Positions 33,766 to 43,229 are shown, counted from the stretch's first letter. The stretch: 64,000 bases of DNA from Leucobacter rhizosphaerae (GCF_022919175.1 NZ_CP095043.1:1054001-1118000), one strand, 5' to 3'. A program made the numbers and translations. The notes: generated by a model not told the origin, from the letters alone.

Positions 33766-34119
33766 CTAGTTCCAGAGCACCGCCAGCGCGACGTTCACCA
33801 CGGAGAGCCCGGCGATCGCGCCCAGCACCCCGCCCGACACGCTCGGCTTCTTGCGGTTCATCAGGATGATCACGATGATCGCGACCAGCACCAGCGTCTT
33901 CACACCGATCTTCATGTTGTTGGGTGCACCGCCCAGCATGTAGATCGACGCGACCAGCAGCAGGCCCGTCGCGAACAGGAGCGACGCTCCGTGCAGAATC
34001 CCGGGGGTGATGCGGGCACGGCCCGCCTTCACCGCCGGGAGCTGCGCCAACGTGCTGCCGAACACCGCACCGAACGCGATGAGGTGCAATACCACCAGAA
34101 TGCCTTTTATGATCTCCAT
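33766..34119 (-). CDS. Small four-helix membrane protein of unknown function
   Basis: A 117-residue protein with about four membrane segments (ILVVLHLIAFGAVFGSTLA, a segment around LLFATGLLLVASIYML, TLVLVAIIVIILM and a final GLSVVNVALAVLW) and a short basic NRKK loop. The ATG at 34119 is the only start that avoids an arginine-rich upstream extension. It lies 44 bp downstream of purH on the same strand. I do not recognise a named function; similar small proteins are widespread and unstudied in Actinobacteria. Confidence 0.72.
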   Translation of the reverse strand: MEIIKGILVVLHLIAFGAVFGSTLAQLPAVKAGRARITPGILHGASLLFATGLLLVASIYMLGGAPNNMKIGVKTLVLVAIIVIILMNRKKPSVSGGVLGAIAGLSVVNVALAVLWN

Positions 34120-34163
34120 GGCCCTATTCTTCCAGGTCCGGGAGGTCCGGTTCGACCGGAGGC

Positions 34164-35822
34164 CTAGTGGAAGAAGTGGCGCTCGCCCGTGACGTACATG
34201 GCCACGCCGGCGGCTTTCGCGGCCTCGATGACTTCGGGGTCGCGCACCGAGCCGCCCGGCTGCACGACGGCGCGCACGCCGGCGTCGAGCAGCACCTGCA
34301 GTCCGTCGGCGAACGGGAAGAACGCGTCGGAGGCCGCGACCGAACCGGCGGCCCGGTCCCCCGCCCGCTCCACTGCCAGGCGGCAGGAGTCGACGCGGTT
34401 CACCTGTCCCATGCCGACGCCGACCGAGGCGCCGCCGTTCGTCAGCAGGATCGCGTTCGACTTCACCGCGCGGCACGCGCGCCACGCGAACTCGAGCTCG
34501 GCGAGCGTCTCCTGGTCGACCGGCTCACCCGTGACGAGCTCCCACTCGGACGCCGGCGCGAAGGAGCGGTCCGTGTCCTGCAGCAGGAAGCCGCCGGAGA
34601 CCTGCCGCAGCTCCACGGGGTTCGCGGTGAACTCCGTGGGCAGCACGAGCAGGCGCACGTTCTTCTTCTGCGTGAGCACGGCAAGGGCCTCGGGCGCGAA
34701 ACTCGGTGCGATGATGACCTCGGTGAAGATTCCCGCGAGCGTCTCGGCCATGCCGCCCGACACCTCGCGGTTCGCCGCGACCACCCCGCCGTAGGCGGAG
34801 ACCGGATCGCACGCGTGAGCCAGCTCGTGGGCGGCCGCGATCGGATCGGCGGCGCCCTCCGGAGCGATCGCGATGCCGCAGGGGTTCGCGTGTTTGATGA
34901 TCGCGACGGCGGGGGCCTCGTGATCGAACGCCGCGCGCACGGCGGCGTCGGCGTCGACGTAGTTGTTGTACGACATCGCCTTGCCGTGGAGCTGGGTCGC
35001 CTGCGCGATCCCCGCCCCCTCGGTCTCGCTGAACAGCGCGGCGCGCTGGTGGCTGTTCTCGCCGTAGCGCAGCACGGACTCGCGCAGGCCGAACATCTCG
35101 TACCCGACGTACCCCTCGGTCGTCTCGAAGATGCTGTCGACCGACGCATCGGCGGCGACGTCCTCCGACACCGGCGCATCGCCCCAGGCCCGATCCTCCT
35201 GGTCGAGGAACCAGTTCGCCACCGCCGCGTCGTACTGCGCGGTGTGCACGAAGGCCTCGGTCGCGAGCGAGCGGCGCTGCGCGAGGGTCGTCCCGCCCGC
35301 GCGCACGGCCTCGATGATCTCGTCGTAGCGCGCCGGGGAGACGACGATGGCAGCGTTCGCGTGGTTCTTGGCCGTCGCGCGCACCATCGCCGGTCCGCCG
35401 ATGTCGACGTTCTCGATGACGTCCGCGGCGGGCTTGCCCGAGAGCACGGTCTGCTCGAACGGGTAGAGGTTCACGACGACGAGCTCGAACGCGCTGTAGC
35501 CGAGCTCCGCCATCTGCGCCCGGTGGTCGGCGAGGCGCAGGTCGGCGAGCAACCCCGAGTGCACGGCCGGGTGGAGCGTCTTCACCCGACCGTCGAGGGC
35601 CTCGGCGAACCCCGTCACCTCCGCGACGTCGGTGACCGCGTGACCAGCCTCGCGGATCGTGGCCGCGGTCGATCCGGTGGAGACGATCTCGACGCCGGAC
35701 TCGGCGAGCGCGCTCGCGAGATCGAGCAGACGGGTCTTGTCGCTCACCGAGATGAGCGCGCGGCGCACCTCGATCTGATCGCGGTGCTCGTAGAGGCTGG
35801 GATCGTGGCTCTGGACTGCCAT
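34164..35822 (-). CDS. purH: Bifunctional AICAR transformylase/IMP cyclohydrolase
   Basis: Catalyses the last two steps of IMP synthesis. The 552-residue protein has the N-terminal cyclohydrolase ([54 protein letters not shown]) and the C-terminal formyltransferase with the catalytic KHANPCG. It ends [14 protein letters not shown], typical of PurH. GAAGGA precedes the ATG at 35822. purN, which formylates GAR, lies 49 bp upstream on the same strand. The guaA and guaB genes that use IMP are 18-24 kb away in the window. Confidence 0.97.
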   Translation of the reverse strand: MAVQSHDPSLYEHRDQIEVRRALISVSDKTRLLDLASALAESGVEIVSTGSTAATIREAGHAVTDVAEVTGFAEALDGRVKTLHPAVHSGLLADLRLADHRAQMAELGYSAFELVVVNLYPFEQTVLSGKPAADVIENVDIGGPAMVRATAKNHANAAIVVSPARYDEIIEAVRAGGTTLAQRRSLATEAFVHTAQYDAAVANWFLDQEDRAWGDAPVSEDVAADASVDSIFETTEGYVGYEMFGLRESVLRYGENSHQRAALFSETEGAGIAQATQLHGKAMSYNNYVDADAAVRAAFDHEAPAVAIIKHANPCGIAIAPEGAADPIAAAHELAHACDPVSAYGGVVAANREVSGGMAETLAGIFTEVIIAPSFAPEALAVLTQKKNVRLLVLPTEFTANPVELRQVSGGFLLQDTDRSFAPASEWELVTGEPVDQETLAELEFAWRACRAVKSNAILLTNGGASVGVGMGQVNRVDSCRLAVERAGDRAAGSVAASDAFFPFADGLQVLLDAGVRAVVQPGGSVRDPEVIEAAKAAGVAMYVTGERHFFH

Positions 35823-35871
35823 GGGGATTCCTTCGGTGGTCTCGCGCGGCGGAGGGTGACGCGCTGGGGCT

Positions 35872-36486
35872 CTAGCGGTACGTGGAGGGGTCGGTGAGAT
35901 CGATGGTGCCGTCGGCGATCGCGCGAACGGTGTCGACGAGCAGCGGGCGCTCGAGCTGCTTGATGCGCTCGTGGAGGTCGGTCTCGGACTCGCCGGGTCG
36001 GACCTGCACGCGCGCCTGGCGCAGCACGGGGCCGGTGTCGACGCCCTCATCGATGACGTGGACAGTCACCCCGGTCTCGGTCGCCCCGGCGGCGAGCGCG
36101 TCGCGCACGGCGTGGGCGCCGGGGAAGCTCGGCAGCAGCGCCGGGTGGGTGTTGATGAGTCGCGGCGAGAACGCGTCGACGAACCCCGGGGGCAGGATCC
36201 GCATGAGTCCGGCGCTCACGACGAGGATCGGCTCCGCATCCACGGCCTCGCTGTGCCGGCGGATCTCCTCGGCGAGCGCGCGCCCCCAGTCCGCCCGGGT
36301 CTCCGCGTCGGCGGGCCGCACGATGAAGGTCGGCACCCCGGCCGCGTGCGCGTGGGCGAGGCCCGGCGCATCGGTGTCGGAGCCGACGCAGACGACTCGA
36401 GCCGGGTAGGCCGGATCCGCGGCCGCGGCGAGCAGCGCTTCGAGGTTGCTGCCGCCGCCAGAGATCAATACCGCGAGTTTCAGCAC
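35872..36486 (-). CDS. purN: Phosphoribosylglycinamide formyltransferase
   Basis: Formylates glycinamide ribonucleotide with 10-formyl-tetrahydrofolate in purine synthesis. The 204-residue protein starts with GTG and shows the [10 protein letters not shown] phosphate loop, [10 protein letters not shown], and the catalytic region [20 protein letters not shown] followed by [17 protein letters not shown] with the conserved Asn, His and Asp. It begins four bases after the kinase-like gene and precedes purH, so the thi and pur genes may be read through as one unit. Confidence 0.96.
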   Translation of the reverse strand: MLKLAVLISGGGSNLEALLAAAADPAYPARVVCVGSDTDAPGLAHAHAAGVPTFIVRPADAETRADWGRALAEEIRRHSEAVDAEPILVVSAGLMRILPPGFVDAFSPRLINTHPALLPSFPGAHAVRDALAAGATETGVTVHVIDEGVDTGPVLRQARVQVRPGESETDLHERIKQLERPLLVDTVRAIADGTIDLTDPSTYR

Positions 36487-36490
36487 CCGA

Positions 36491-37048
36491 TCAGTCTACC
36501 GGTCCTCTGGCCGGCTCCTCGATGCGGATGATCTCGTCGGCGAGCGTCTCCGGCTGCGTGCGCGCGAAGAGGCGATCCTCCTGCGCGGCCCAGCGCTCCC
36601 AGTGCGGCCGGAACGTCTCCCCGTCGCGGGCGAGTGCCCGGCCGCGACGGAGCTCGGCGCTGCCGTCGAGCCAGACCGCGTGCACCCGAGCCGGGCTCGC
36701 CGCGCCCGCGATCCTCTCGGCCCAGCGCTGCGCCGCCGCGAGGTTCTCCGCGGTCACGGCGCCGCAGCCCTCGACCACGAGCGGGCGGTCGGTGGTGAGG
36801 GCGATCCAGTCGCCGAACGTCTCCGCGTGCCAGTCGTAGCGCCGGTATCCGCCGGCATCGAGCGCGGTCGCGACCGATCGGGATCCCGCTGCGAGCCCGT
36901 CCCAGCCGGGATAGAGATCCTCGACGTGCAGCACCTGGATCCGGCCGCCGTCGAGCCGCTGGCGGGTCACGAGACGCTCGGTCAGCGAGGTCTTGCCCGA
37001 TCCGGATCGCCCGTCGATGAGGATCACGTCCAGCTCTCCGAGCTGCAT
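36491..37048 (-). CDS. Uridine-kinase-like P-loop NTPase in the thiamine transport operon
   Basis: A 185-residue protein with a Walker A motif (LIDGRSGSGKTSL, residues about 10-22), VLHVEDLYPGWDG and VVEGCGAVT, resembling small uridine kinase/uridylate-kinase-like ATPases. It has no ABC signature (LSGGQ) or Q-loop, so it cannot simply be the missing ThiQ. Its start overlaps the thiP stop by a few bases, so it is cotranslated with thiBP under the TPP riboswitch. It might phosphorylate a thiamine precursor or a nucleoside; no substrate can be named. The nearest confident description is P-loop kinase. Confidence 0.75.
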   Translation of the reverse strand: MQLGELDVILIDGRSGSGKTSLTERLVTRQRLDGGRIQVLHVEDLYPGWDGLAAGSRSVATALDAGGYRRYDWHAETFGDWIALTTDRPLVVEGCGAVTAENLAAAQRWAERIAGAASPARVHAVWLDGSAELRRGRALARDGETFRPHWERWAAQEDRLFARTQPETLADEIIRIEEPARGPVD

Positions 37049-38799
37049 CAGAACTCTCCTCTCTGGTCCGTGCGGAGCCGATCCGCCAGGAGCATCACGC
37101 CGGCGGCGAGCGCGCCGAGCAGCACGGCGCCCGCGAGGCCGGCACCGTAGCTCCCCGGCGCCTGGTGTCCGATCAGCTCGGCCACCACGACGGGCAGCGT
37201 CTGCTCCCCCGGTCGCACCAGGAACGAGGTCGCCCCGAACTCGCCGAGCGACACCGCGAACGCGAACCCGAGGGCGAGGCCCGCGGACCGCCCGAGCATC
37301 GGCAGATCGATCGTGCGCAGCACCGTCAGCGGGTCCGCCCCGAGCGAGCTCGCCGCGATCCGAAGGCGTTGGTCGATGCCGCGCAGCACGGGCAGCAGCG
37401 TGCGCACCACGAGCGGGAGTGCGACGAGCGCCTGCGCGATCGGGATCAGCACGATGGAGGTGCGCAGATCGATGCCGATGCCGAGCGGGCGATGCATGGT
37501 GAGCAGCAGACCGAAACCGAGCGTCACCGCCGACACCCCGAGCGGCAGCATCACGAGGCCGTCGAAGAGGTGCATCCCGCGCTGGAGCACCCGGGAGCGC
37601 GGCCGGCGCGACAGCACGAGCGCGATGATCATGCCGAGGATCATGGCGAGCGCCGCGGCGACGGCGGCGATCCGGAGCGAGAGCCAGATCGCCGCGGGCA
37701 CCGACCCCTCGATCGGCAGCGTCGAGGCGTCATCGACGAGGGCCGCGTAGTGCTCGAGTGTCCAGGCGCCGTCGGAGGTGCGGAGCGACCGCGCGAGCAG
37801 TGCGGCGATCGGGAGGGCGTGGAGGAGCAGCACGGTCGCCCCGAACACAAGGCAGACGGGGAGATCCCGGAGCCCGGGCCGCTGCTCACGACGGGGCTCG
37901 GCCCCGAGCTCGACCGCGCGCTCCCCCGACGCGCGCAGCCTCGCGGAGACCGCGAGGGCGGCCCCCACGATGGCGAACTGCGCGAGGGAGAGCACCGCAG
38001 CCCCGCGGAGATCGAGGAACTGGACCGTGAGCCGGTAGATCTCCGTCTCGACGTTGGCGAACTCTCGCCCGCCCAGGATCAGCACCACGCCGAACGAGGT
38101 CGAGCTGAACAGGAACACCAGCGCCCCCGCCGAGGCGATCGCGGGTCGGAGCGCGGGCAGCGTCACACTGCACCAGGCGCGGATGGCGCCGGCGCCGAGT
38201 ACCCGCGCGGCCATCACCGAGCGGTCGTCGAGTCGGGCCCAGAACCCCCCGACGGTGCGTGCCACCACCGTGACGTTGAAGAACGCGAGCGCCGCGACGA
38301 CGCCGACGAAGCTCCGATCGAGGCCGAGCCCCTCGAGCGGTCCGCCCACCCCGAGCAGCGCCGAGAACGCCACGCCGACGACGACGGTGGGCAGCACGAA
38401 CGGGATCGTGAGGAAGCCGCGCAGCAGCGCTCGGCCCGGGAACTCCAGGCGATAGAGCACGTACGCAGCAGGCAGCCCGAGCAGCACCGAGAGCACCGTC
38501 GCGCAACCGGCCTGGAGCACCGTCTGGCCGATGACGCGCCAGGTGCGATCCTGCCCGAACACCTCGGGGATCCCGCTCGGATCGAAGCGGCCGTCGGCGA
38601 CGAACCCGGTCGCGACGAGCGAGAGCACGGGCCACAGGAAGAAGATCGCCAGGAAGGCGAGCGGCACGAGGACGGCGACGGTCCACCCCGTGCCGCCGAG
38701 GATCCGGGACGGATCGATGCTGCGCCGGGACGGCGCGCTGTCGCGCCCCGGCCGATCGATACTGCGCCGGAGCGGCGCGCTAGAGCCCGATCTGCTCAC
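37048..38799 (-). CDS. thiP: Thiamine ABC transporter, fused two-domain permease
   Basis: A 583-residue permease with two copies of the binding-protein-dependent transport inner-membrane domain, each with about six helices. The EAA-type loops are RVLGAGAIRAWCSVTLPALRP in the first half and SLGADPLTVLRTIDLPML in the second. It transports the ligand delivered by the ThiB-like lipoprotein. The start is a GTG 20 bases inside the thiB gene, preceded by weak signals; translation is probably coupled. The first 30 residues are a charged Arg/Ser repeat encoded by a 28-bp duplication. Iron permeases (AfuB/FbpB) share this architecture; the TPP riboswitch upstream decides for thiamine. No ATPase gene follows. 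Confidence 0.85.
   Translation of the reverse strand: MSRSGSSAPLRRSIDRPGRDSAPSRRSIDPSRILGGTGWTVAVLVPLAFLAIFFLWPVLSLVATGFVADGRFDPSGIPEVFGQDRTWRVIGQTVLQAGCATVLSVLLGLPAAYVLYRLEFPGRALLRGFLTIPFVLPTVVVGVAFSALLGVGGPLEGLGLDRSFVGVVAALAFFNVTVVARTVGGFWARLDDRSVMAARVLGAGAIRAWCSVTLPALRPAIASAGALVFLFSSTSFGVVLILGGREFANVETEIYRLTVQFLDLRGAAVLSLAQFAIVGAALAVSARLRASGERAVELGAEPRREQRPGLRDLPVCLVFGATVLLLHALPIAALLARSLRTSDGAWTLEHYAALVDDASTLPIEGSVPAAIWLSLRIAAVAAALAMILGMIIALVLSRRPRSRVLQRGMHLFDGLVMLPLGVSAVTLGFGLLLTMHRPLGIGIDLRTSIVLIPIAQALVALPLVVRTLLPVLRGIDQRLRIAASSLGADPLTVLRTIDLPMLGRSAGLALGFAFAVSLGEFGATSFLVRPGEQTLPVVVAELIGHQAPGSYGAGLAGAVLLGALAAGVMLLADRLRTDQRGEF
38712..38781. repeat. 28-bp direct repeat at the thiB/thiP junction
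   Basis: GATCGATGCTGCGCCGGG... (38712-38739) is repeated with three differences at 38754-38781, a 42-bp period. The second copy reaches the thiB stop codon (38780-38782) and both encode the Arg/Ser-rich thiP N-terminus. Confidence 0.75.
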
Positions 38800-39895
38800 T
38801 CAGCGTCCGCAGCCATCCCTCGCGCCCCGCCTCGATCTCCGCCGCGGGGAGGTCGTGCGCCGCGCCGGGATCCGGGAGCGGGGCGAAGGTCGACCACGCC
38901 TCGGGGATCTGCGCCTCGGCGTCGACCGGATACATGTACATCGTGTCGGGGATCGTCTCCTGGAACTCGCGGGAGACGAGATAGTCGACGACGGCGCGGG
39001 CCCCCTCGGGGTTCGCCGCTCCGGCCAGCACCCCGGCGTACTCGACCTGGCTCGAGCAGGTGTCGAGCAGGGCGCGGGTCGAGGTCGCCGCCCCGTCGTC
39101 CGAGACCGTGAAGGCCGGTGACGAGCTGTAGGAGAGCACGATCGGCTTCGTGCCGTCGCCGCCGCCCTGGGTGAACTGCCCGTTGTAGGCCTCCGTCCAC
39201 CCCTGCTCGATGCGCGCACCGTTGTCGACGAGGCGCTGCCAGTAGTCGGCGAAGCCGTCCTCGCCGAAGGCCGCGACGGTGCCGACGAGCAGGGACGCGC
39301 CCGTCGACGACGCCGTCGGATCCAGGATCACCGTGAGGTCGCGGTACGCGGGATCTGCGAGGTCCTCGAACCCCGTGGGCTCCGCGAGGCCCTGCTCGGC
39401 GAACCACGCCGTGTCGATGTTGAAGCAGGTCGCTCCCCGATCGACCGGGGTGAGGCTGAAGGCGTCGGTGGTGTCGGAGTCAGTGTCGGCGATCGCGAGG
39501 TCCACGGCGCTCTCCGGGAACGCCTCCGGCCGGTACGGCTCCACCACGTCGTTGTCGACGAGACGCGAGGCGAAGATCGTGTCCACCCCGAAGAAGGCGT
39601 CCGCGATCGGCGCCCCCTTCGTCAGCACGAGCTTGTTCGTGAGCTCTCCACCGTCGCCCGCCGACACCACCTCGACCTCGTACCCGGTCGCAGCGCTCGC
39701 GGCTTCGGCGAACGCGTCGTTCGGAAAGGAGTCGTGGACCACAAGCGTGACCCGCTTCGATGCGGCCTCGTCGCTCGGGCCTTCGCCCGTCGCGCAGCCG
39801 GCGAGCGCGAGTCCGAGTACCGTTGCGCTGGTCAGCGCGCCGACGATCCGTCGACGGGTGGAGCGAGACGCTCCGGGGGTGTGCGGGTGCATCAT
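38780..39895 (-). CDS. thiB: Thiamine ABC transporter substrate-binding lipoprotein
   Basis: A 371-residue exported lipoprotein: basic start, hydrophobic stretch and lipobox LALAGC (Cys about residue 34). The mature part fits the ThiB/iron-type binding family: RVTLVVHDSFPNDAF, KGAPIADAFFGVDTIFA, and a late SREFQETIPDTMYMYPVDA, which is like the ThiB stretch that ends near the C-terminus. The start at 39895 (or 39892, a second ATG) follows GGAGGAAGGAAG, which lies directly after the TPP riboswitch. Upstream binding of TPP should hide this ribosome site. It leads the operon thiB-thiP-kinase-like. Confidence 0.92.
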   Translation of the reverse strand: MMHPHTPGASRSTRRRIVGALTSATVLGLALAGCATGEGPSDEAASKRVTLVVHDSFPNDAFAEAASAATGYEVEVVSAGDGGELTNKLVLTKGAPIADAFFGVDTIFASRLVDNDVVEPYRPEAFPESAVDLAIADTDSDTTDAFSLTPVDRGATCFNIDTAWFAEQGLAEPTGFEDLADPAYRDLTVILDPTASSTGASLLVGTVAAFGEDGFADYWQRLVDNGARIEQGWTEAYNGQFTQGGGDGTKPIVLSYSSSPAFTVSDDGAATSTRALLDTCSSQVEYAGVLAGAANPEGARAVVDYLVSREFQETIPDTMYMYPVDAEAQIPEAWSTFAPLPDPGAAHDLPAAEIEAGREGWLRTLSEQIGL

Positions 39896-39906
39896 TGAGG
39901 GCTTCC

Positions 39907-39998
39907 TTCCTCCGCTGGTATGACCCAGATCAGGTTGAACGGTCGGAGCACGCGTGCTCCCTCTCAGCCCCCGCGCAGGGACTCCCGTGGATTGCCCT
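39907..39998 (-). promoter_or_regulatory. TPP riboswitch (THI element) controlling thiBP
   Basis: Read on the minus strand, the leader contains CACGGGAGTCCC, GGGGGCTGAGAGGG, a self-complementary stem GGAGCACGCGTGCTCC, then ACCGTTCAACCTGATCTGGG and TCATACCAGCGGAGG. CTGAGA and ACCTGATCTGG...CCAGCG are the invariant thiamine-pyrophosphate aptamer parts. The aptamer ends immediately before the thiB ribosome-binding site, which suggests translational control. It lies in the 109-bp gap downstream of the DUF6350 gene. Confidence 0.95.
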
Positions 39999-40004
39999 CC
40001 TACC

Positions 40005-41657
40005 CTAGCGCTCCCGCCGCGGGAGGCGCCAACCGGGCCGCCGGGTCTGCGTCGGCGGTTCGGGATCGACGGCCTCGGTGCCGTCCCAGGCGAATGCTCG
40101 CAGCAGCTCGTCATCCGGTTCGCCCGCGGCGGGGCGCGGCTCCGAATTCGCCGGCTCCGGCGCGTCCGACACCTCCACGACCTCGTGCACTTCCACCGGC
40201 TCGTGGGTGTCGACGGTCTCGTGGATCTCCACCGTCTCGTAGGTCTCCACCGTCTCGTGGATCTCCACCGTCTCGTGGATCTCGACGGTCTCGTGCGCAT
40301 CGGCGGGGTCGTGCGCCGCGGCGACCCCGGGGAGTCCGAACGTCAACGGGGCGAATGCCTCGTCGCCCTCTTCGTCGCGACGTGCCGACGATCGGTGTCG
40401 CTCCGGTACCAGATCGGCGACGGAGGCGCGCATCCGCGAGGTATCCACGCGGCTCGCGAGGATCCCCGCGAGCGCGCCGAGTCCGAGCTCCCCGGCGGCG
40501 AGGCCCCCGGTCACCCAGGGGTCCGGTCCGACGAGGGCGAGGCGATCCGGGCCGATGGAGCCCGTGGCAAGGCCCGCGACCGCCGCGATCGTCACCCCGG
40601 CGAGCACCGCCGCGCCGATCCCGACCGCGAGCGCAACCGGCCAGCTTGCCCGCCGAAGCTCGGGCCGCCTGGCGAAGAGCACCCCGATGCACAGCCCACC
40701 GAGCACAAGGAGCGCCGGAGCGAGCACACCGGCGCTGCCCCACCCCTGGGGGATCGCCCCGAAGAGCGGGAGCGCCGGCAGCGGACCGAGCAGCGCGCCG
40801 AACGGAGACGCCGAACTGCCGGCGCCGACCGCGAATCCCGCGCCGGTGAGCCAGGACCCGCCCCACACCACCGCGGTCGGCAGCAGCGCGGCCTGCAGCA
40901 GGAAGACGAGGAGCGCACCGAGGGCGTCGAGCTGGAGGCTCTGCGTGAGCGTCGTGATGCTCACGTACCCCGCGACGATCGCCACCGCGACGGCCAGTGC
41001 GGCGAGGCCGATGAACACGGCCAGCAGTGCTGCCGCGAGTCGGATCGTCTCGCCGAGCCGTGCCGGAAGCGCGGCGGAACCCGCGACGCCGAGGCGTGCG
41101 AGCGCGCGCTGCTTCCACCGGATCGTCGCGGTCCACCACGGGTGTTCGTCTCGCGCGGCGCGCACGAGGAAGCCGCCCAGTGAGGGGACGGCGAAGCACA
41201 GCGCGGGCACGACGATCGCGAGCCAGGTCGGCCAGGCCGCCCACGCACTCGCGAGGGGCACGACGAGCGCGGAGACCGCCGCGAACCCGGCGGCTCCGCC
41301 GATCACGCCGGCGATCCCGACGCCGCCGCGCTGCGCGAAGCGCCAGCCCGAACGCGCCGCGAGCGCGACCGTGATGAGGGTGAGCCCGAGCGGGGCGAGC
41401 GAGAGCGTGAAGGCCAGGGGCTCAGGGGCGAGCCCGAGGGCGAGCGCCGCCTCGGCGGGCAGGGCGAACCCGAGCGGGACGAAGTGGGCGAGCAGCCACA
41501 CCCCGGCGGCGCCACCCGCGACGTCGAGGGGTTCGGCCGCCATGTCGAAGCCGATGAACCAGAGGAGCAGCGCGGGGATCGCGATCACCGCGAGCCCGGC
41601 CAGGGCGACGGCGACCGCCTCGATCGCAGCGATCACTGCCGTCAACGTGGGTCTCAT
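40005..41657 (-). CDS. DUF6350 multi-pass membrane protein (PerM-like)
   Basis: A 550-residue protein with about eleven membrane segments (residues about 1-430) followed by a charged, low-complexity cytoplasmic tail. This architecture, with Ala/Gly/Leu-rich helices and position near purH/purN, matches the actinobacterial DUF6350 family, which includes mycobacterial PerM, linked to cell division. The ATG at 41657 begins RPTLTAVIAAIEAVAVAL, the first membrane helix; a longer upstream frame is low-complexity shadow. The tail holds a six-residue repeat near HETVEI (see 40170-40302). Function here is inferred from family only. Confidence 0.78.
   Translation of the reverse strand: MRPTLTAVIAAIEAVAVALAGLAVIAIPALLLWFIGFDMAAEPLDVAGGAAGVWLLAHFVPLGFALPAEAALALGLAPEPLAFTLSLAPLGLTLITVALAARSGWRFAQRGGVGIAGVIGGAAGFAAVSALVVPLASAWAAWPTWLAIVVPALCFAVPSLGGFLVRAARDEHPWWTATIRWKQRALARLGVAGSAALPARLGETIRLAAALLAVFIGLAALAVAVAIVAGYVSITTLTQSLQLDALGALLVFLLQAALLPTAVVWGGSWLTGAGFAVGAGSSASPFGALLGPLPALPLFGAIPQGWGSAGVLAPALLVLGGLCIGVLFARRPELRRASWPVALAVGIGAAVLAGVTIAAVAGLATGSIGPDRLALVGPDPWVTGGLAAGELGLGALAGILASRVDTSRMRASVADLVPERHRSSARRDEEGDEAFAPLTFGLPGVAAAHDPADAHETVEIHETVEIHETVETYETVEIHETVDTHEPVEVHEVVEVSDAPEPANSEPRPAAGEPDDELLRAFAWDGTEAVDPEPPTQTRRPGWRLPRRER
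40170..40302 (-). repeat. 18-bp tandem repeats encoding HETVEI-like hexapeptides
   Basis: About seven imperfect 18-bp units resembling GTCTCGTGGATCTCCACC on the plus strand encode HETVEI, HETVET, YETVEI, HETVDT, HEPVEV and HEVVEV in the DUF6350 tail. The frame is conserved, so the repeat is a coding minisatellite and probably length-variable between strains. Confidence 0.85.
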
Positions 41658-41711
41658 CGCCCTGCAGTCTAGCGCGTTCGGGCGCGCCCATCGGGGCCCC
41701 GCACCGGCCGC

Positions 41712-42225
41712 GACGTCGTCACGATCGGACGCGCGGGTGCGGATCTCTCGTGGGAGGACCCCGGAGGCATCGCCTCGGCGGTCGACGGTGCCGCACTGGT
41801 GCTGGGCCTCGCGGGCAAGAGCGTGAACTGCCGGTACACCGCGCGCAATCGCGCCGGGACGCGTCGGGTCGCACTGCGCAGTGCGATCGTGCTCGGCCGG
41901 GGCGGAGTGCTCGGGCCGGTGCGGACGCTCGCGCGTCTCGGCCTGGGCGGCTCGCAGCACGACGGCTGGTGGCCCGTCTCACGCGCGCGTCGAGCAGCGG
42001 GGACCGCGCATCTGCCCGGCGCGATGGGCGGTCGCCAGCGATTCAGCTGGATCCACATCGCCGACGCCGCGGTGGATGCTGGAGCTCGGCGCGCTCGCCA
42101 TCCGCACCGAAACCGAGCTGGTGCTCAAGAGTCGCTGGGTGCTGCCCGGCAGGCTCCAGGAGGCCGGGTTCGCGTTCACGTATCCCGAGCTCGACGGCGC
42201 CCTACGCACGACCTGGGCCGGCTGA
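41712..42225 (+). pseudogene. Decayed TIGR01777-family NAD-dependent epimerase
   Basis: Fragments of a YfcH/TIGR01777 epimerase (normally about 300 residues) are joined out of order of length. The first frame gives LGLAGKSVNCRYTARNR followed directly by GTRRVALRSAIVLGRGG and QRFSWIHIADA, skipping about 110 residues. Then the frame changes and WMLELGALAIRTETELVLKS and RLQEAGFAFTYPEL follow to a stop at 42225. The N-terminal GxxGxxG nucleotide motif is missing. So there are losses at the 5' end and at two internal points. The remains are co-directional with nothing nearby and the rest of the 640-bp gap (41658-42297) holds only the sucD terminator. Confidence 0.8.
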
Positions 42226-42250
42226 AAGGCGTCCGTCGTCATGACAGACA

Positions 42251-42284
42251 CAACGGGGCCCGCGCCGTGGCGCGGACCCCGTTG
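42251..42284 (-). terminator. Terminator downstream of sucCD
   Basis: CAACGGGG (42251-42258) pairs with CCCCGTTG (42277-42284), with one mismatch then a further CCGCG/CGCGG stem inside. It follows the sucD stop on the minus strand by 13 bases. The CAACGGGG arm recurs in other terminators of this window. Confidence 0.75.
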
Positions 42285-42297
42285 TTGAGCGTGACGC

Positions 42298-43200
42298 CTA
42301 GCGCGCGGCGAACACCTCGCGAAGCAGCAGGGCGGTTTCGGACGGCGTCTTGCCGACCTTGACGCCCGCGGCCTCGAGGGCCTCCTTCTTCGCCTGGGCG
42401 GTGCCGGCGGAGCCCGAGACGATCGCGCCCGCGTGCCCCATCGTCTTGCCCTCGGGCGCCGTGAAGCCGGCCACGTAGCCGACGACCGGCTTGGTCACGT
42501 TGGCCTTGATGTACTCGGCCGCACGCTCCTCGGCGTCGCCGCCGATCTCGCCGATCATCACGATCGCCTCGGTCTCCGGGTCGGCCTCGAACGCGGCGAG
42601 CGCATCGATGTGCGTGGTGCCGATGATCGGGTCGCCGCCGATGCCGATGGCGGTCGAGAACCCGAGGTCCCGCAGCTCGTACATCATCTGGTAGGTCAGG
42701 GTGCCCGACTTCGAGACGAGCCCGATCGGGCCCTTGCCCGTGATCGTAGCGGGGGTGATTCCGGCGAGCGCCTCACCCGGCGTGATGATGCCGGGGCAGT
42801 TCGGACCGATGATCCGGGTGCGGTTCCCCGTCGCCTGGGCGTGCGCCCACAGCTCTGCGGAGTCCTTGACCGGCACACCCTCGGTGATGATCACGAGCAG
42901 GCCGATGCCCGCGTCGATGGCCTCGACCGCTGCGTCTTTGGTGAACGCCGGGGGCACGAAGGCGACGGACACGTCCGCGCCCGTCGCGGCCATCGCCTCG
43001 GCGACCGAGGCGAAGACGGGCAGCTCGACCGACGCGCCGGAGGCGTCGACGTGCGAGACGGTGGTGCCGGCCTTGCGCGCGTTCACGCCGCCGACGATCT
43101 GGGTGCCCGCGGCGAGCATGCGCGCCGTGTGCTTCGTGCCCTCGCCGCCGGTGATGCCCTGGACGATGACCTTGGAATCCTTATTCAGGAAGATCGACAT
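42298..43200 (-). CDS. sucD: Succinyl-CoA synthetase, alpha subunit
   Basis: The 300-residue catalytic alpha subunit converts succinyl-CoA to succinate with formation of a nucleoside triphosphate. Seen: the CoA-binding Rossmann start [39 protein letters not shown] and the active phospho-His region ending [27 protein letters not shown] precedes the ATG. It is 29 bp downstream of sucC and is followed by a strong terminator. With kgd in the same window it completes the 2-oxoglutarate to succinate section. Confidence 0.97.
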   Translation of the reverse strand: MSIFLNKDSKVIVQGITGGEGTKHTARMLAAGTQIVGGVNARKAGTTVSHVDASGASVELPVFASVAEAMAATGADVSVAFVPPAFTKDAAVEAIDAGIGLLVIITEGVPVKDSAELWAHAQATGNRTRIIGPNCPGIITPGEALAGITPATITGKGPIGLVSKSGTLTYQMMYELRDLGFSTAIGIGGDPIIGTTHIDALAAFEADPETEAIVMIGEIGGDAEERAAEYIKANVTKPVVGYVAGFTAPEGKTMGHAGAIVSGSAGTAQAKKEALEAAGVKVGKTPSETALLLREVFAAR

Positions 43201-43229
43201 GGTGTTCCTTCTCTTCGTTCCAGCTCGGG

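Noticed and set aside
36491..37048. ThiQ ATPase of the thiamine transporter
   Set aside because: Only a Walker A motif is seen; ABC signature, Q-loop and H-loop are absent and the protein is short.
40170..40302. Possible CRISPR-like array
   Set aside because: The units are 18 bp, contiguous without spacers and keep a coding frame; no cas gene is in the window.
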